Shown here: positions 1 through 10,938 of the stretch, piece after piece
Layout: each line of letters begins with the position of its first letter
Numbering within the stretch: position 1 is the first letter of the stretch
Assembly: GCA_037176705.1 (NCBI GenBank)
Contig: CM073891.1
Span: 50,160,571-50,224,570, forward strand
Source: Molossus alvarezi
Taxonomy: Eukaryota > Chordata > Mammalia > Chiroptera > Molossidae
DNA: 64,000 nt
Direction: 5' to 3'
Made by a program: the position numbers and the translations under genes
The notes under the pieces: model-generated
Database searches by the model: none
Seen by the model: the letters and a program-made list of their open reading frames with translations, nothing else
Told to the model about the DNA's origin: nothing

Positions 1-1395
1 CCCTGTGCTGAGTCCCTATCTCACACTGACCTCAGTCATCATCTTCCCAGGGTTGAGCACTCCTATTCTTATAGCACTAGCCTGTGGAGTGTACTATATT
101 GGAACTCCAACTACTGGTGACACCACCCTGCCAAGCTTAAGTCCTGCTGCACCCAACAGGAACTTTTGGTGTGCTCTTTTTCTGGAGAAGCCCTTCGTGA
201 ACCCTCAGACAGTCATTGAGTTGTGTGGCTTTGGAAAGAGGGCCATTCTTACCTGCTCCTGCAGGCTCGACCAGCACCACCTCCAAAGCAAGACTGCTTT
301 AATTTGTCCTCCCAAGTCTCAGTGACCCCAAACTATTGAGCTCAGTTCCACAGTGGGAAAGGAGTACTGCTCAGAGCTGGGACATTCGAGTACATCTCTC
401 TCTGAAGCTCTTGTCTGGGACTTGGATGTTTTGTGTGGCTGTGGAGCAGGAATTTAGGAGGAGAGGAAACTTGTTTGTCCCTTTTCTGTAGGCTCAGCCT
501 TTTCTGTACCAACCCTAAGGGAAGACCCTTTTGATCTTTCCTCCCAAGTCCCAAGTCCTGGTGGTTCTGCTCTGCAGAGCTTGCTTCTGCAGTGGAGCTG
601 GCTGGCTGCACCCAACTGGAACCTGCAATGTCCTCCTCCTGAAATAGCTAGGGTGGGAAACTCTGGCAGAGACTGAATGGTATGGCTCTGGAGTAGGGGA
701 CACTTTCCCCCACTGAGTATCTGACCACGCTGCCCATAATTAAGAGACCCATCAGCACCATCTTTCTGGCCTGGTCACCTTGCCTCACTGAGCTTGAGCC
801 TTGTAGAAGGGTCTATAGGTTGTAGCCAACCTGGGCCCACTCTATGGTCTTTTTCCAGTAGACTCTGAAGAAAGACAAGGCAACTTTTGGGGGTGGTGGA
901 ATAGCTGACAGGTAGAGACAGACCTCAGGGAACCTTGGACCTTTTATTGATCTGCCCCATCTCAGAGCTGGAGGAAGCCAATTCTTGTACACAGCTTGGC
1001 CCCTCCCATGCACACCCAAGCCCAGTAGACACAGCCAAGCTGCATACCAAGAGAATATTCCGGCAGGCACCATACCTGGCAGGAAACAAATCTGCCTTGG
1101 AGACCAATCCCTGCACAATGACTCATACATGGTAATTGAGGTTTATCCTTATATTCAGCCAGCCTGAGGGTTACCTCCACCCATGAACAGACCAAGAGGA
1201 TTCAAGATCTAACTACAACAGGAGGGTATATATAACCCATGGAATTGACATTACTGAGCATCTAGCTCAGTAGTGTGGAAGACTGCACTACAGAGTCCTA
1301 CAAGACACCTTTATCATAAGGTTATCATAAGAAGTTTGGGAGTCAAAGTAGATCTATCTAATATACAGAAACAAACCCCCAAAAAGGAAGACAAA

Positions 1396-2640
1396 ATGGG
1401 AAGACAAAGGTATATGACCCAAATGAAATAACAAAAGAAATCTGTGGGAGACTGTTTGCATGGCATCCATTTTGCTAAAATCTGGTCTGCCATCTCCTGC
1501 CCCAAGGCAGGATACCTCTGTATACAATGTTTCTGCATTCCTTTAAGTAACCATTTACTCAGCCAGTTATGCTTTATCTTTTGTTCCACCTGTGATATTT
1601 ACATGATATTTACTTGAAATTGCTTCGGGGTGGTTACCACAAACATCAATTGGCAACAAATGTTCTTGTTTTTCTGCTTCTTGCCCTATATATAGTGTGG
1701 ATCTCCCCAGAATAAAGGAGACTTGATCAGAGCCCTGTCTTGTCTCCATTTCTCATGTCTCTTCTCCCTCCTCATCCTCACTCCCCCTCTAGAGTCCTCG
1801 TTGCTCGCTGCCGGACGGGTCAGAAATCCCCAGAAAAAATAAATAAAATGAAATGGATGAAACCAAAATAATAGATGTAGAGTTTAAAATAATGATTATA
1901 AAGGCATCATGGGAAGAATGGATGATCTCAGTCAGAACTTAAACAAAGTATAGTAATCATTAAAAAGGACATAGAAACCATAAAAAAAGAACTAGTCAGA
2001 AATGAAGAATACAATATCTAAAATGAAGAACACACAGCAGTTTACATTCTTAGTGGCAAAAATAAAAATAAAAAACTAACAGCGGTTTAGATTAAGCAGA
2101 TGATCAAATTAGTGATTTAGATAACAAGGTAATAGACAATACCCAAGCAGAGCAACAACAACAAAAACATTTTTAATGAGGAAAATCTAAGGGACCTCTG
2201 GGACAACATCTAACATAATAACATCCACATCACAGGTTACTACAAGAAGAGAGAACAAGAGATTTAGAACCTGTTTGAAAAATAGTGGCTGAAAACTTCC
2301 CTAACCTCGTAAAAAAAAAAAAAAGACACACTAGTCCAGGAAATATAGAGTAGTAAACAAGATGAACCCAAAGAGACCCAGGTCAAGACTTATCAGAATT
2401 AAAATGCACAGGTTGAAGATAAGCAAAGACTCTTAAGAGCAGCAAGAAAAAGACAGTTACCTATAATGGAGGTCCCATAAGAATGTCAGCTGGATTTTCA
2501 ACAGAAACACTTCTGGCCATTAGATATTGGCATTAAATATGTAAAGAGATTAAAAGTGAGGATCTAAACTCAAGACTAGTCTACCCAATAATACTATCAA
2601 AATTGAAGGTGAAAGAAAGACCTTCTCAGGGAAAAAAAAA
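1396..2640 (+). pseudogene. L1 ORF1 remnant (RNA-binding protein), broken
   Basis: The ATG at 1396 sits in the usual L1 ORF1 start context and is followed by the basic N-terminal codons typical of L1 ORF1p, but a TAA appears by codon 12. A solo LTR interrupts it at 1443-1822. After the LTR, the coiled-coil region (about 1830-2200) and the RRM/C-terminal region (about 2200-2600) can still be followed by similarity to the ORF1 copies at 49559-50395 and 53600-54487. In live L1s this protein is a trimeric RNA chaperone that binds L1 RNA. Here it is untranslatable. Confidence 0.75.
1443..1822 (+). mobile_element. Solo LTR, family A copy 1 (endogenous retrovirus)
   Basis: The element begins TGTGGGAGAC and ends GGGTCA (TG...CA). 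It is flanked by a perfect 6-bp duplication GAAATC at 1437-1442 and 1823-1828, which pins both ends. Inside are a TATA-like run (1687-1694) and an AATAAA (1711-1716) in the usual R-region order. It interrupts L1 ORF1, whose sequence resumes directly after it. There is no internal proviral sequence, so it is a solo LTR left by LTR-LTR recombination. The 6-bp duplication is typical of many class II (betaretrovirus-like) elements, but I cannot fix the class from an LTR alone. Family members are at 6602-6973 and 18812-19183. Confidence 0.9.
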
Positions 2641-3936
2641 AAGCTATAAGAGTTTACTAGTACCAAACCAGTATTACAAAAAAACATTAAAAGGTCTTCT
2701 TCAAGAAGAAAGAAAGAGATCAAGAAAGAAAGAAAAGAGAAAACCATCAGTATAAAGAATAAAATGCCAGTAAATAAATACTAATCAATAATTACTTTAA
2801 ATGTAAACAGATTAAATGCTCCAATCAAACGATAATAGGGTAGCTGAATGGTTAAGAAAACAAGACTCATATATATGCTGTTTATAAGAGACTCACCTCA
2901 TAGCAAAAGAGCAAAAGATAACACACACTGAAATTCAGTAAAGAGATAGAAAGTAATATTTTATGCAAATTGGAGCAACAACAACAAAAAGTTGGGGTAG
3001 CAATACTTATATTAGACAAAATCGACTTCAAAACAAAGGCCATAAAAGAGACAAACAAGGACATTACATAGTATTAAAAAAATCAATCCAACCAGAGAAT
3101 ACAATCTTTGTAAACATATATATACCCAACATAAGAACACCTAAATATATAAAGAAAATCTTGGAGGCAGTAAAAGGAGAGATCGACAGTAATACAGTCA
3201 TAATAGGGGATTTTAACACCCTATTAATATCAATGGATAGATCTTAGAGACAAAACAATAAATAAACAAGGAAACAGCAATCTTAAATGACACACTGGAT
3301 CACATGGATTTAATTGATACTTACATATAATTTTATCCCAAAGTAGCAGGATATATATTCTTTTCAAGTGCACATAGAACAGTCTTTAGGATAGATCACA
3401 TGTTAGGACACCAAAAAAGTCTTAATAAATTCAACAAGACTGAAATTATATCAAACATCTTATCTGACCACAAGGATATAAAACTAGAAATCAATAATAA
3501 TAATAATAATAATAAAAACAAAGAACACTCAAATGCGTGGAAGCTAAATAACATTACTAAACAATGAATGGGTCAAAAATGAGGTCAAGAAAAAAATCAA
3601 AAGTTACCTTGAGACAAATGAAAATGAGAACACAACAACCCCAAATCTATGACACACAGCAAAAACAGTCTTGAAAGGAAAATTCTTAACATTACAGTCC
3701 TACCTCAAGAAGCAAGAAAAATCTCAAATGATCAATAAAACCATACACCTAAAAGAACTAGAAAAAGAACAAATAAATCCCAAAGTAGAACTAAGGAAAT
3801 AATAAAGATTAGAGCAAAAATAAATAACATCGAGACGAAAAGAGCAATACAAAAGATTAATGAAGCCAAGATCTGACCCTCTGAAAAGATAAATAAGATT
3901 GACAAACTTTTAACGAGACTCACCAAGAAAAAGAGA

Positions 3937-4100
3937 GCCCTGGTTATATAACTTAGTTGGTTAGAGCATTGTACTGATACACAAAGGTTGCAAGTTTTGT
4001 TCTCCAGTCAGGGCATGTACAAGAAGTAACTAATGAATACACATATAAGTGGAACAACAAATTGATCTTTCTCTGTCTCTTAAATCAATCAATAAATTTA
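3937..4100 (+). mobile_element. VES-type SINE, old and degraded
   Basis: It has the GCCCTGG head, a tRNA-like 5' half (TTAGTTGGTTAGAGCATTG) and a CT-rich end with an AATCAATCAATAAA tail. The A-rich motif AAAAAGAGA lies on both sides (3928-3936 and 4101-4109), consistent with a target duplication in L1 ORF2. The middle of the SINE is short compared with its neighbours, so it has internal loss. Confidence 0.75.
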
Positions 4101-4115
4101 AAAAAGAGAGGACTC

Positions 4116-4329
4116 ACCTGGTCAGTGTTGCTCAGTGGTTGAGCATTAACCCATGTATCAAGAGGTCACCAGTTCAGTTCCTAGTAAGGGCATATGCCCC
4201 AGTTGTGGGACAAATTCCCAGTGGGGAGCATGCAGGGGGTGACCAGTCGATATTCTCTCTCATTGATGTTTTTATCTGTCTCTTTCTCTCCCTTCCTCTC
4301 TCTTTAAAATCAATAAAGAAAAAATTTTT
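4116..4329 (+). mobile_element. VES-related SINE directly abutting the previous SINE
   Basis: The CCTGGTCAGTGTTGCTCAGTGG head, the GTTCAGTTCCTAG B-box region and an AATCAATAAAG tail are visible. Flanks AAAAAGAGAGGACTC (4101-4115) and AAAAAGAGAGAACTC (4330-4344) match at 14 of 15 positions and form the target duplication. It landed in the same A-rich target as its left neighbour. Confidence 0.8.
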
Positions 4330-5425
4330 AAAAAGAGAGAACTCAAATAAATAAAATCATAATGAAAGAGGAGAATTAACAACTGCACCACCAAAATACA
4401 AAGGATTGTAAAATAATATTACAAACAATCGTAGGCCAACAAATTAAAAGGTGAAATGGATAAATTCCTAGAAACATACAATTTTCCAAAATTGAAAGAG
4501 TAAGAATCAGAAAATCTGAATAGACCCATTACAACTATGAAATCGAAGCAGTAATCAAAATCTTCCAGTAAACAAAGTCCTAGACCGGATGGCTTCACAG
4601 GTGAATTTTACCAAATATTCAATGAAGAACTAAAACTTATCCTTCTCAAACTATTCCAAAACATTCAAAAGGAGAGAAGTCTCCCAAGCTTATTTTATGA
4701 GCCCAGCATTATCTTAATTCCAAAACTGGAAAAATACTACAAAGAAAGAAAATTATAAGCCAACATCCCTGAAGAAGATAAATGCTATAATCCACAACAA
4801 AATGTTAGCAAACCAGATTTGACAATACATTGAAAAAATCATACAGTGGGATTTATTTTGAGGATGCAAAGTTGAAACAATATTCACAAATCAATAAATG
4901 TTATATGCCACATTTTAAAAAAAAGGATAAAAATCCCATAATCATATCAATAAATACAGAAAAAGCATTTGATAAAATCCAGCACCCATTTATGATAAAA
5001 GATCTCATTAAAGTGGAATTAAAGGGATCATACCTCAACATAATAAAAGCTATATTTGACAGACCCACAGTCAATATCACTCTCAATGAGCAAAAATTAA
5101 AATCTTTTAAGATCATGAGCAAGACAGAGATGTTTGCTTTTACCACTCTTATTCAACATATTACTGAAAGTTCTAACCATAGCAATCAGACAAGAAGAAA
5201 TAAAAGGTATCCAAATTGGAAAGAAAGAAGTAGAACTGTCATTATTTGCAGATGATATGATACTGTATACAGAAAGCCCTAAAGACTCCAACAACAAAAA
5301 AAAACTACTAGAACTGATAAATGAATTCAGTAAAGTAGCAGAATACAAAATTAATATCCAGAAATCAGTGGCATATTTATACACCATTATTGAACTATCA
5401 GAAACTAAAAAAAAATTTCATATGC

Positions 5426-5844
5426 TGTGGAGGGCGGCTGAGCCAAGGTCTCTTGTTCCGGCGGTGTTTGCATGGTCTCACCCAGGAGCCTTTAGTCCCA
5501 AGGCCACTTGTTGATCCTGCGTGCTAGCAAGGCCCACACAGGAGCCTCCTGAACCATGGGCAAGAATGTATTGACAGTCTGGACCTTGAGCTCTGAGGCT
5601 GATGGAAACATTTGATGTTTGAGAAAAATGAAGCTTTTGAATCCACCCCCTCACCCCCAATTGGCTTTATAATAAACTTGCTGAGCTAGTTCAGAGTCAC
5701 TTTTCTCCATCAGAGGGCAGTGTCCCACCTGGCCCCAGCTTTTCTCTCTATAATGTCTCTGTGTCTTTCTTAGTCTCTGTGTTTTTCTCAGTCTCCCGTT
5801 GCCCCTCCTCAATTTTCGTTCGACTAGCCGTGCAGGTTGCGGCA
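5426..5844 (+). mobile_element. Solo LTR, family B (endogenous retrovirus)
   Basis: The element begins TGTGGAGGGC and ends GCGGCA, and interrupts L1 ORF2 just after the reverse-transcriptase core. The flanks ATATGC (5420-5425) and ATATAC (5845-5850) match at 5 of 6 positions and look like an aged 6-bp duplication. An AATAAA lies at 5671-5676, followed by a T/CT-rich U5-like end. Apart from the TGTGG start it does not resemble family A. It can be read as a solo LTR because L1 sequence resumes at once on each side. Confidence 0.82.
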
Positions 5845-6170
5845 ATATACAATTGCAACAACAACAACAACAAGAAAAATAAAGTACCTAGGAATAAATT
5901 TAACCAACGAAGTACAAGGCCTCTACTCAGAAAATTATAGAGTATTAAAAAAAGAAATTGAAGAAGACACAAATAAATGGAGGTATGTATTGCGTTCATG
6001 GATAGAAAAAATTACCATCATTAAAATATCCATACTACCCAAAACAATCTATAGATTCAATGTAATTTCTATTAAAATTCCAATGCCATATCTCAAAAAA
6101 CTAGAACAAATATTCCAAGAATTTATATGGAACTACAAAAGACTCTCAGTAGACTTAGCAATCTTGAGAA

Positions 6171-7230
6171 GTGGCAGCCCATTCTGGTGCACTTGGTAGG
6201 CTCAGTGCTGATGGCTTCATGGGCTCAGCTCCCTAAAGCCTACGTTTTCCTATGGCAGATTCGTCAGGTCCTTAGTCATCCAGCAAATCCCCAGCAGCAA
6301 TCTGTTCATGGTGGAAGTGGACAGCAGCTGCCTCTGTGAATCCGTGGCCCCCATCACCATGGCGCCCATTGAAATCAGTGTGAACGTTTGAAGGCCCAGA
6401 AGATCTGAAGGTGTCCAGAATCTTGTAATGGCCTCCATCCTGAGGAGAACGCGAGAGAATGTGGGGGTGCACCGAGTCTCCAGACCAAGATGGTCCTTAT
6501 CCTGTTTCCTCTGCTCCTGCTCCTCTTCTTAAGGTGACACTGACAGAGATGTTCTCTTGGCATGCTCAATTATGGATCAACTGTGAACCAAACTATGATG
6601 TTGTGGGAGACTGTTTGCATGGCATCCATTTTGCTAAAATCTGCTCTGCCATCTCCTGCCCCAAGGCAGGATACCTCTGTATACAATGTTTCTGCATTCC
6701 TTTAAGTAACCATTTACTCAGCCAGTTATGCTCTGTTTATCTTTTGTTCCACCCGGATATTTACCTGAAATTGCTTCGGGGTGGTTACCACAAACTTATT
6801 GCTTGGCAACAAATGTTCTTGTTTTTCTGCTTCTTGCCCTATATATACTGTGGATCTCCCCAGAATAAACAGACTTGATCAGAGCCCTGTCTTGTCTCCA
6901 TTTCTCTCTCTTGTCCCTCCTCATCCTCACTCCCCCTCTAGAGTTCTCGTTGCTCGACCTGCGGGATGGGTCATGATGTGACATAGGAGACATGAAATAT
7001 AGTCCAACCATCAGCATCTCATGATTTTAAACTGCACAGTGATATAAACTCAAAGATCTGTTGACAAAAATGTTATCTTTTTTACTTTGCCAGTCATGTA
7101 AATGTGAGTTTGCTACACGGTAACCACCCTTCATCAGAAACGGGACTGGCCGTGAGCAGTGTCCCTTCTGCGTGAAACCCATCGAAACCAATTTAAAAAT
7201 GTCTACTTTTTAAAGAAAGTATATTAAAAT
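6171..7230 (+). pseudogene. CACNA2D1: CACNA2D1 processed pseudogene, 5'-truncated, split by an LTR
   Basis: This is a retrocopy of the 3' end of the mRNA for the calcium-channel subunit alpha2delta-1, an extracellular, membrane-anchored auxiliary subunit of voltage-gated calcium channels. One frame (about 6250-6390) encodes a peptide containing IPSSNLFMVEVDSSCLCESV and then APITMAPIEI. A shifted frame (6380-6537) encodes PEENARECGGAPSLQ and a leucine-rich tail ending at a TGA (6535-6537). Both match my recollection of the alpha2delta-1 C terminus. A small deletion after APIEI shifts the frame, and a TGA at 6406-6408 is premature. The 3' UTR follows and resumes after the LTR at 6602-6973, ending near TATATTAAAATAAAAAAAG (7212-7230). 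The parental AATAAA is expected just upstream but reads AAAGAAA. It lies inside L1 ORF2 and no clear target duplication is visible. The identification comes from memory of the protein, not from an alignment. Confidence 0.85.
6602..6973 (+). mobile_element. Solo LTR, family A copy 2, inside the CACNA2D1 retrocopy
   Basis: It has the same TGTGGGAGAC...GGGTCA ends as copy 1, with a perfect 6-bp duplication TGATGT at 6596-6601 and 6974-6979. A TATA-like run (6840-6847) and an AATAAA (6864-6869) are present. It interrupts the 3' UTR of the CACNA2D1 retrocopy, so it is younger than that retrocopy, which is younger than the host L1. Sequence identity with the other two copies looks high by eye. Confidence 0.92.
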
Positions 7231-8740
7231 AAAAAAAGAAGAACAAAGTTGGAAGTATCATGCCACCTGATACCAAACTATTATACAAGACCATATCAAA
7301 ACAGCCTGGTACTGGCATAAAAACAAGCATAGAGATCAATGGAACAGAATAGAGAACGCAGAAATAAACCCATAGCTTTATGGTCAATTAATGGACAAAG
7401 TAAGAAAAAACATAAAATGGTGTAAAGATGGTCTATTCAATAAACAGTGTTTTGAAATTGTACAGATACATGTAAAAAAAATTAAACTAGATCACCAACT
7501 TACACCACACAGACAAGTAAACTGAAAATGAATGAAAGACTTAATATAAGTCATGAAACCATAAAAATCCTGTATGTGTATATATCCTCAGGCAAGGGAA
7601 ACAAAAGAAAAATAAATGAACGAGACTACATCAAATTAAAATCTTTTGCTCGGCAAAGGAAACCATCAACAAAATGAAAAGGGAACCCACTGAATGGTAG
7701 AACATATTTGCCAATGATACATCTGATAAGGGGGTTAATTTCTAAAACATATAAAGAACTTCTAAAACTCAACACCAAGAAGGCAAGCAACCCAATTAAA
7801 AAATGGGCAAAGAACCTGAATGAACATTTCTCCAAAGAGGACATACAGATGGTCAATAGAAATAAAAAAAATGCTCAACGTCACTAATCATCAAAGACAT
7901 GCAAGTGAAAACCACAATGACCTATTACCTCATTCCTGTCAGAATGGCTGTCATCAATAAATCAACAAACAACAAGTGTAGAGAAAAGAGAACTCCTATA
8001 CACTATTGGTGGGAATGCAGATTGGTGCAGCCACTGTGGAAAACATTATGGAGCTTCTTCAAAAAATTAAAAATGGAACTGCCTTATGACCCAGGAATCC
8101 CACTTCTGGGCATATATTAGATGAAACCTGAAACATTAATTCAAAAGCATATATGCACCCTTGGGTTCACTGAAGCATTATTTACAATAGCCAAGATCTG
8201 AAAGCAGTCCAAGTGTCCATCAGTAGATGAGTGAATAAAAAAGTTGTAATACATTTGTACAAGGAAATAGTACTTGGTCATAGAAAAGAAGAAAATCTTA
8301 CCTTTTACGACAGCATGGATGTACTTGGAGAAGATTGTGCTAAGTGAAATAAACCAGTCAGAGGAAGACAAGTGCCATATGATTTCAGTCATATGCAGAA
8401 TCTAATGAACCAAATAAACTATCAGAATAAAACAGACTCATAGACACAGACAAGACTGACAGCTGTCAGAGGGGAGAAGGGTTGGGGGCTGGGTGAAAAA
8501 TGTAAAAGAATTAAGAAAAAAAAAAAAAAGACAGAGAACAGTATGGTGATTGCCAGAGAAAAAGGGTGGAAAGGAGAGAGGCGAAGATGTTGGGGTGGGG
8601 GTGAAGGATAAAGGGCAGCAGAAAGAGACTTGACTGTGGGTGATGGGTGCACCATGCAGTATGCAGATGATGTGCTATGAAGTTGTACACTTGAAACCTG
8701 TTTGTCACCCCAATAAATGCACTTAAATAAAAGACAATGG

Positions 8741-9029
8741 GTTGTTGAAACCTTAACACAGAGTTTGGTACTTAACAGGTGATTCTTAGATATTTGTTAA
8801 ATATGTAAACCAATTAAAACAAATAAATGTCATTGACTAAATTCTAGCTAACTAAACAAATCCAAATGTTATTGATTTAGTCTCGATTACTACATCATGA
8901 CTGAAATCCTCTAAAGCAAATTAATAAAATTGACTAATATTTTTCCTAATTTTAGTTCAAAATCAAAGAGAGAATATATAAATATTTTCTCACCTTAGTC
9001 TATAATATATGTCTTTAAAACATAATACA
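8741..9029. other. Unassigned AT-rich sequence
   Basis: No recognisable coding region or repeat. It lies between the end of the old L1 and the mariner-like MITE. Confidence 0.5.
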
Positions 9030-9137
9030 TAGGGTGATACAAAAGTAGGTTTACAGTTGTTTGTATGGAAAATAATGATACAAAAATAAACTGTGCTTTA
9101 TGTACTCACAACTGTAAACCTACTTTTGCCCACCCTG
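9030..9137. mobile_element. Mariner-like MITE with about 30-bp terminal inverted repeats
   Basis: The left end (AGGGTGATACAAAAGTAGGT, continuing TTTACAGTTGT) is the near-reverse complement of the right end (ACAACTGTAAACC to CCACCCTG). TA lies immediately outside the right end. Only about 45 bp separate the arms, so no transposase is encoded. TIRs starting CAGGGTG and a TA target fit the Tc1/mariner superfamily. The first base of the left TIR is not clear (T where C is expected). Confidence 0.8.
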
Positions 9138-9320
9138 TAGTTTGCACTTAGAATGTTGGCTTCAGGATGGGCAGACAGATCAGCAGAACTGAGAGTTCAG
9201 AAATAAAATCTTACTATTATAGTTAATTGATTTTTTATAAAGTTACCAACAGTATTCAATGGGGAAAAGAGTTATTTATTTTTTACCAAATGATGATTGG
9301 ACAGTTGGATATCTGCATGC
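9138..9320. other. Unassigned sequence
   Basis: No gene or named repeat recognised. Confidence 0.4.
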
Positions 9321-9324
9321 AAAA

Positions 9325-9367
<43 letters not shown>

Positions 9368-9370
9368 AAA
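9321..9370. repeat. (AAAT)n microsatellite
   Basis: About eleven AAAT units, directly before an old L1 fragment. Confidence 0.95.
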
Positions 9371-9644
9371 CTCAAACTTTAACTCACACCATTACCCCCA
9401 AATGGAGTCAAAATGAATCACCGACTTAAATTTAAGAGCTAAAACTATAAGACTTCTAGATGAAAACATAGAGAATAAAATCTTTGTGACTGTATTTGCA
9501 GATAGTCCTTAGATACAATAAAGATATAATCTTCACAAAAAAATAATGAGATTTCATCAAGAGTAAAAAAGCAAAAACTCTGTGTAGTTAGACTTTATTG
9601 AGAAAAACAAAAAGACTAGTCACAAACAGGGAGAAAATATTCAG

Positions 9645-9646
<2 letters not shown>

Positions 9647-9678
<32 letters not shown>
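9647..9678. repeat. (TG)n microsatellite
   Basis: About sixteen TG units inside the old L1 fragment, followed by an alternating purine-pyrimidine CACGTGCACATGCATG stretch. Confidence 0.95.
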
Positions 9679-9679
<1 letters not shown>

Positions 9680-10108
9680 ACGTGCACATGCATGTACATA
9701 TATAAATTATAAAAGTCGCTTTTGACTCAGTAATATGAAGACAAACAACTGAATTTTAAAAATTTGGTGACAGACTTGAACAGACAGTTCACCAAAAAAA
9801 ACACATTAATGGTTAATAATCAGAGGAAAAGGTGCCCAACATCACTAGTCATCAGTAAAATAAAAATTGAAACCAAATTGTGTGGCTATAATTAAAAGGC
9901 CAGCAATAACAAGTGATGGTGAGGATATAGAAATATGGTAGAGCTAATTTGAAGAAACAGTTTGGTAGTTACTTAAAAAATGAAATGTAAACTTACATAT
10001 GGCCCAGCAATTTTACTCCTAGGACTGTATGAAGAGAAATGAACTCTATCCTGAGACGGAAGACGGAGGGAAAGATTCACACCAAAAAGGCTTGTAAGAA
10101 TTTTTGGA

Positions 10109-10364
10109 GTGCCCTGGCCGGTTTGGCTCAGCGGTTAGAGCGTCAGCCTGCGGTCCGGAGAGACCCAGGTTCGGTTCCCGCTAAGGGCACGTACCTTGGT
10201 TGCAGTTTGTCCCCGGCCCTGGTTGGGTCGTGTGGGTGGCAACCACTCGATGTGTCGCTTTCACGTCGATATTTCTCTCTCCCTCTCTCCCTCCCACTCT
10301 ATCTGAACAAAATATTGAAAAATGTCCTCGGGTGAGGATGAAAAAAAACAAAACAAAAAAAAAA
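10109..10364 (+). mobile_element. VES SINE, young-looking
   Basis: The GCCCTGGCCGG head, A box (TTTGGCTCAGCGGTTAGAGC), B box (GGTTCGGTTCCCG), CT-rich tract and CCTCGGGTGAGGAT-A(n) tail are all present. A perfect 13-bp duplication AAGAATTTTTGGA lies at 10096-10108 and 10365-10377. It is one of the best-preserved copies here and shares the GTCGTGTGGGTGGCAACCAC segment with several others. Confidence 0.93.
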
Positions 10365-10510
10365 AAGAATTTTTGGACTAATAAAATGTTTTAAAATTGG
10401 GTGTAGTAATGCACAGTTGTGTCAATTAACTAAAATTATTGAATTATACATCTACAAGAAATGGATTTTATGGTATTTAAATTATACCTCAATAAATTTT
10501 TCAAATACAA

Positions 10511-10928
10511 GCAGAATTTTAATTACAGTGACATAAAGGAAACAACACTATTCAAATAAGAATTGAATTTATTCCAAAGCAGATTATTTAATACCAGTGT
10601 GATTTAGATGTGACTTGGGGCAGACAGGGAAGGGACATGGTGCTTTATAAGGGAATAATGAAAGGGAATATTATTAGACAATGGCACTGAGACTGGTGAG
10701 CTGTAAAATGCTTTTCCATCCTTCCTCTCTTCTGGCTATCCTCTCCCTTTTTCTGTGGCCATCTTTTACACATTCTTGTTATACATGAAGCCAAGTGCAG
10801 GTCAAGGGATGTCACTTTATATTTTTAAATAAAGGGGCCCAGTAGATTGACCTCTGCATTAGCATTTGAACTCCTTCCTGACAAATAAGTCAATCAAAAT
10901 GAGAACATTTGAACAGACATGTACGAGC
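10511..10928. other. Unassigned sequence
   Basis: No open frame or repeat recognised. It is AT-rich except for a CT-rich patch near 10720-10760. Confidence 0.4.
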
Positions 10929-10938
10929 ATATTTTTAA

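Larger units (their letters stand above)
2764..8405 (+). pseudogene. L1 ORF2 remnant (endonuclease / reverse transcriptase), broken
   Basis: ORF2 begins near the ATG at 2764. Endonuclease-like segments follow (about 2960-3540, with a readable piece around 3160-3245), then the reverse-transcriptase domain, where the FADD catalytic motif is encoded at 5245-5256, then the C-terminal region up to about 8405. Many stops and frameshifts, plus the insertions listed separately, break it into pieces of at most about 140 codons. In active L1s this protein nicks target DNA and performs target-primed reverse transcription. This copy cannot. Confidence 0.85.
1..8740 (+). mobile_element. Old L1 retrotransposon, near full length, heavily interrupted
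   Basis: The order matches a LINE-1: a GC-richer 5' UTR-like stretch (1 to about 1330), an ORF1 remnant, an ORF2 remnant with endonuclease and reverse-transcriptase blocks, and a 3' UTR ending near the AATAAA at 8712. The left end may extend beyond the window. Both reading frames are full of stops and frameshifts, so the copy is dead. Removing five later insertions (LTR 1443-1822, SINEs 3937-4329, LTR 5426-5844, CACNA2D1 retrocopy 6171-7230, and the LTR inside it) restores continuous L1 order, which shows that this L1 is the oldest layer. Assignment of 1-1330 to the same element is by position and continuity, and is less certain than the rest. Confidence 0.85.
9371..10510 (+). mobile_element. 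Old L1 3' fragment (ORF2 end and 3' UTR) with nested SINE
   Basis: The sequence follows the C-terminal part of L1 ORF2 and the classic old-L1 3' UTR, ending TTATACCTCAATAAATTTTT. A (TG)n tract lies at 9647-9678. A VES SINE (10109-10364) interrupts it, and the L1 resumes after the target duplication. It is clearly more diverged than the L1 at 1-8740. Confidence 0.75.

Noticed and set aside
1..1330. Possible host gene with several overlapping ORFs at 342-1195
   Set aside because: The frames overlap on both strands without domain similarity, and the stretch leads directly into an L1 ORF1, so it is best read as L1 5' UTR.
5134..5514. Reverse-transcriptase ORFs (5134-5514, 47135-47683, 52451-52762) as a retron, group II intron or host system
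   Set aside because: Order, FADD context and flanks are those of mammalian L1 ORF2. All are broken.
6459..6878. ORFs at 6459-6878 and 18672-18968 sharing a cysteine-rich peptide
   Set aside because: The shared peptide is a translation of the family A LTR start, not a protein family. The rest of each ORF comes from unrelated flanks.
10111..10185. tRNA genes in the SINE heads
   Set aside because: The A and B boxes are present, but a cloverleaf with acceptor stem is not, and all copies carry SINE bodies, tails and target duplications.
10039..10335. Repeated Ser/Leu-rich ORFs (for example 10039-10335, 13503-13688, 24874-25113, 27964-28188, 59935-60177)
   Set aside because: All are translations of the same SINE, with its CT-rich tract giving Ser/Leu runs.
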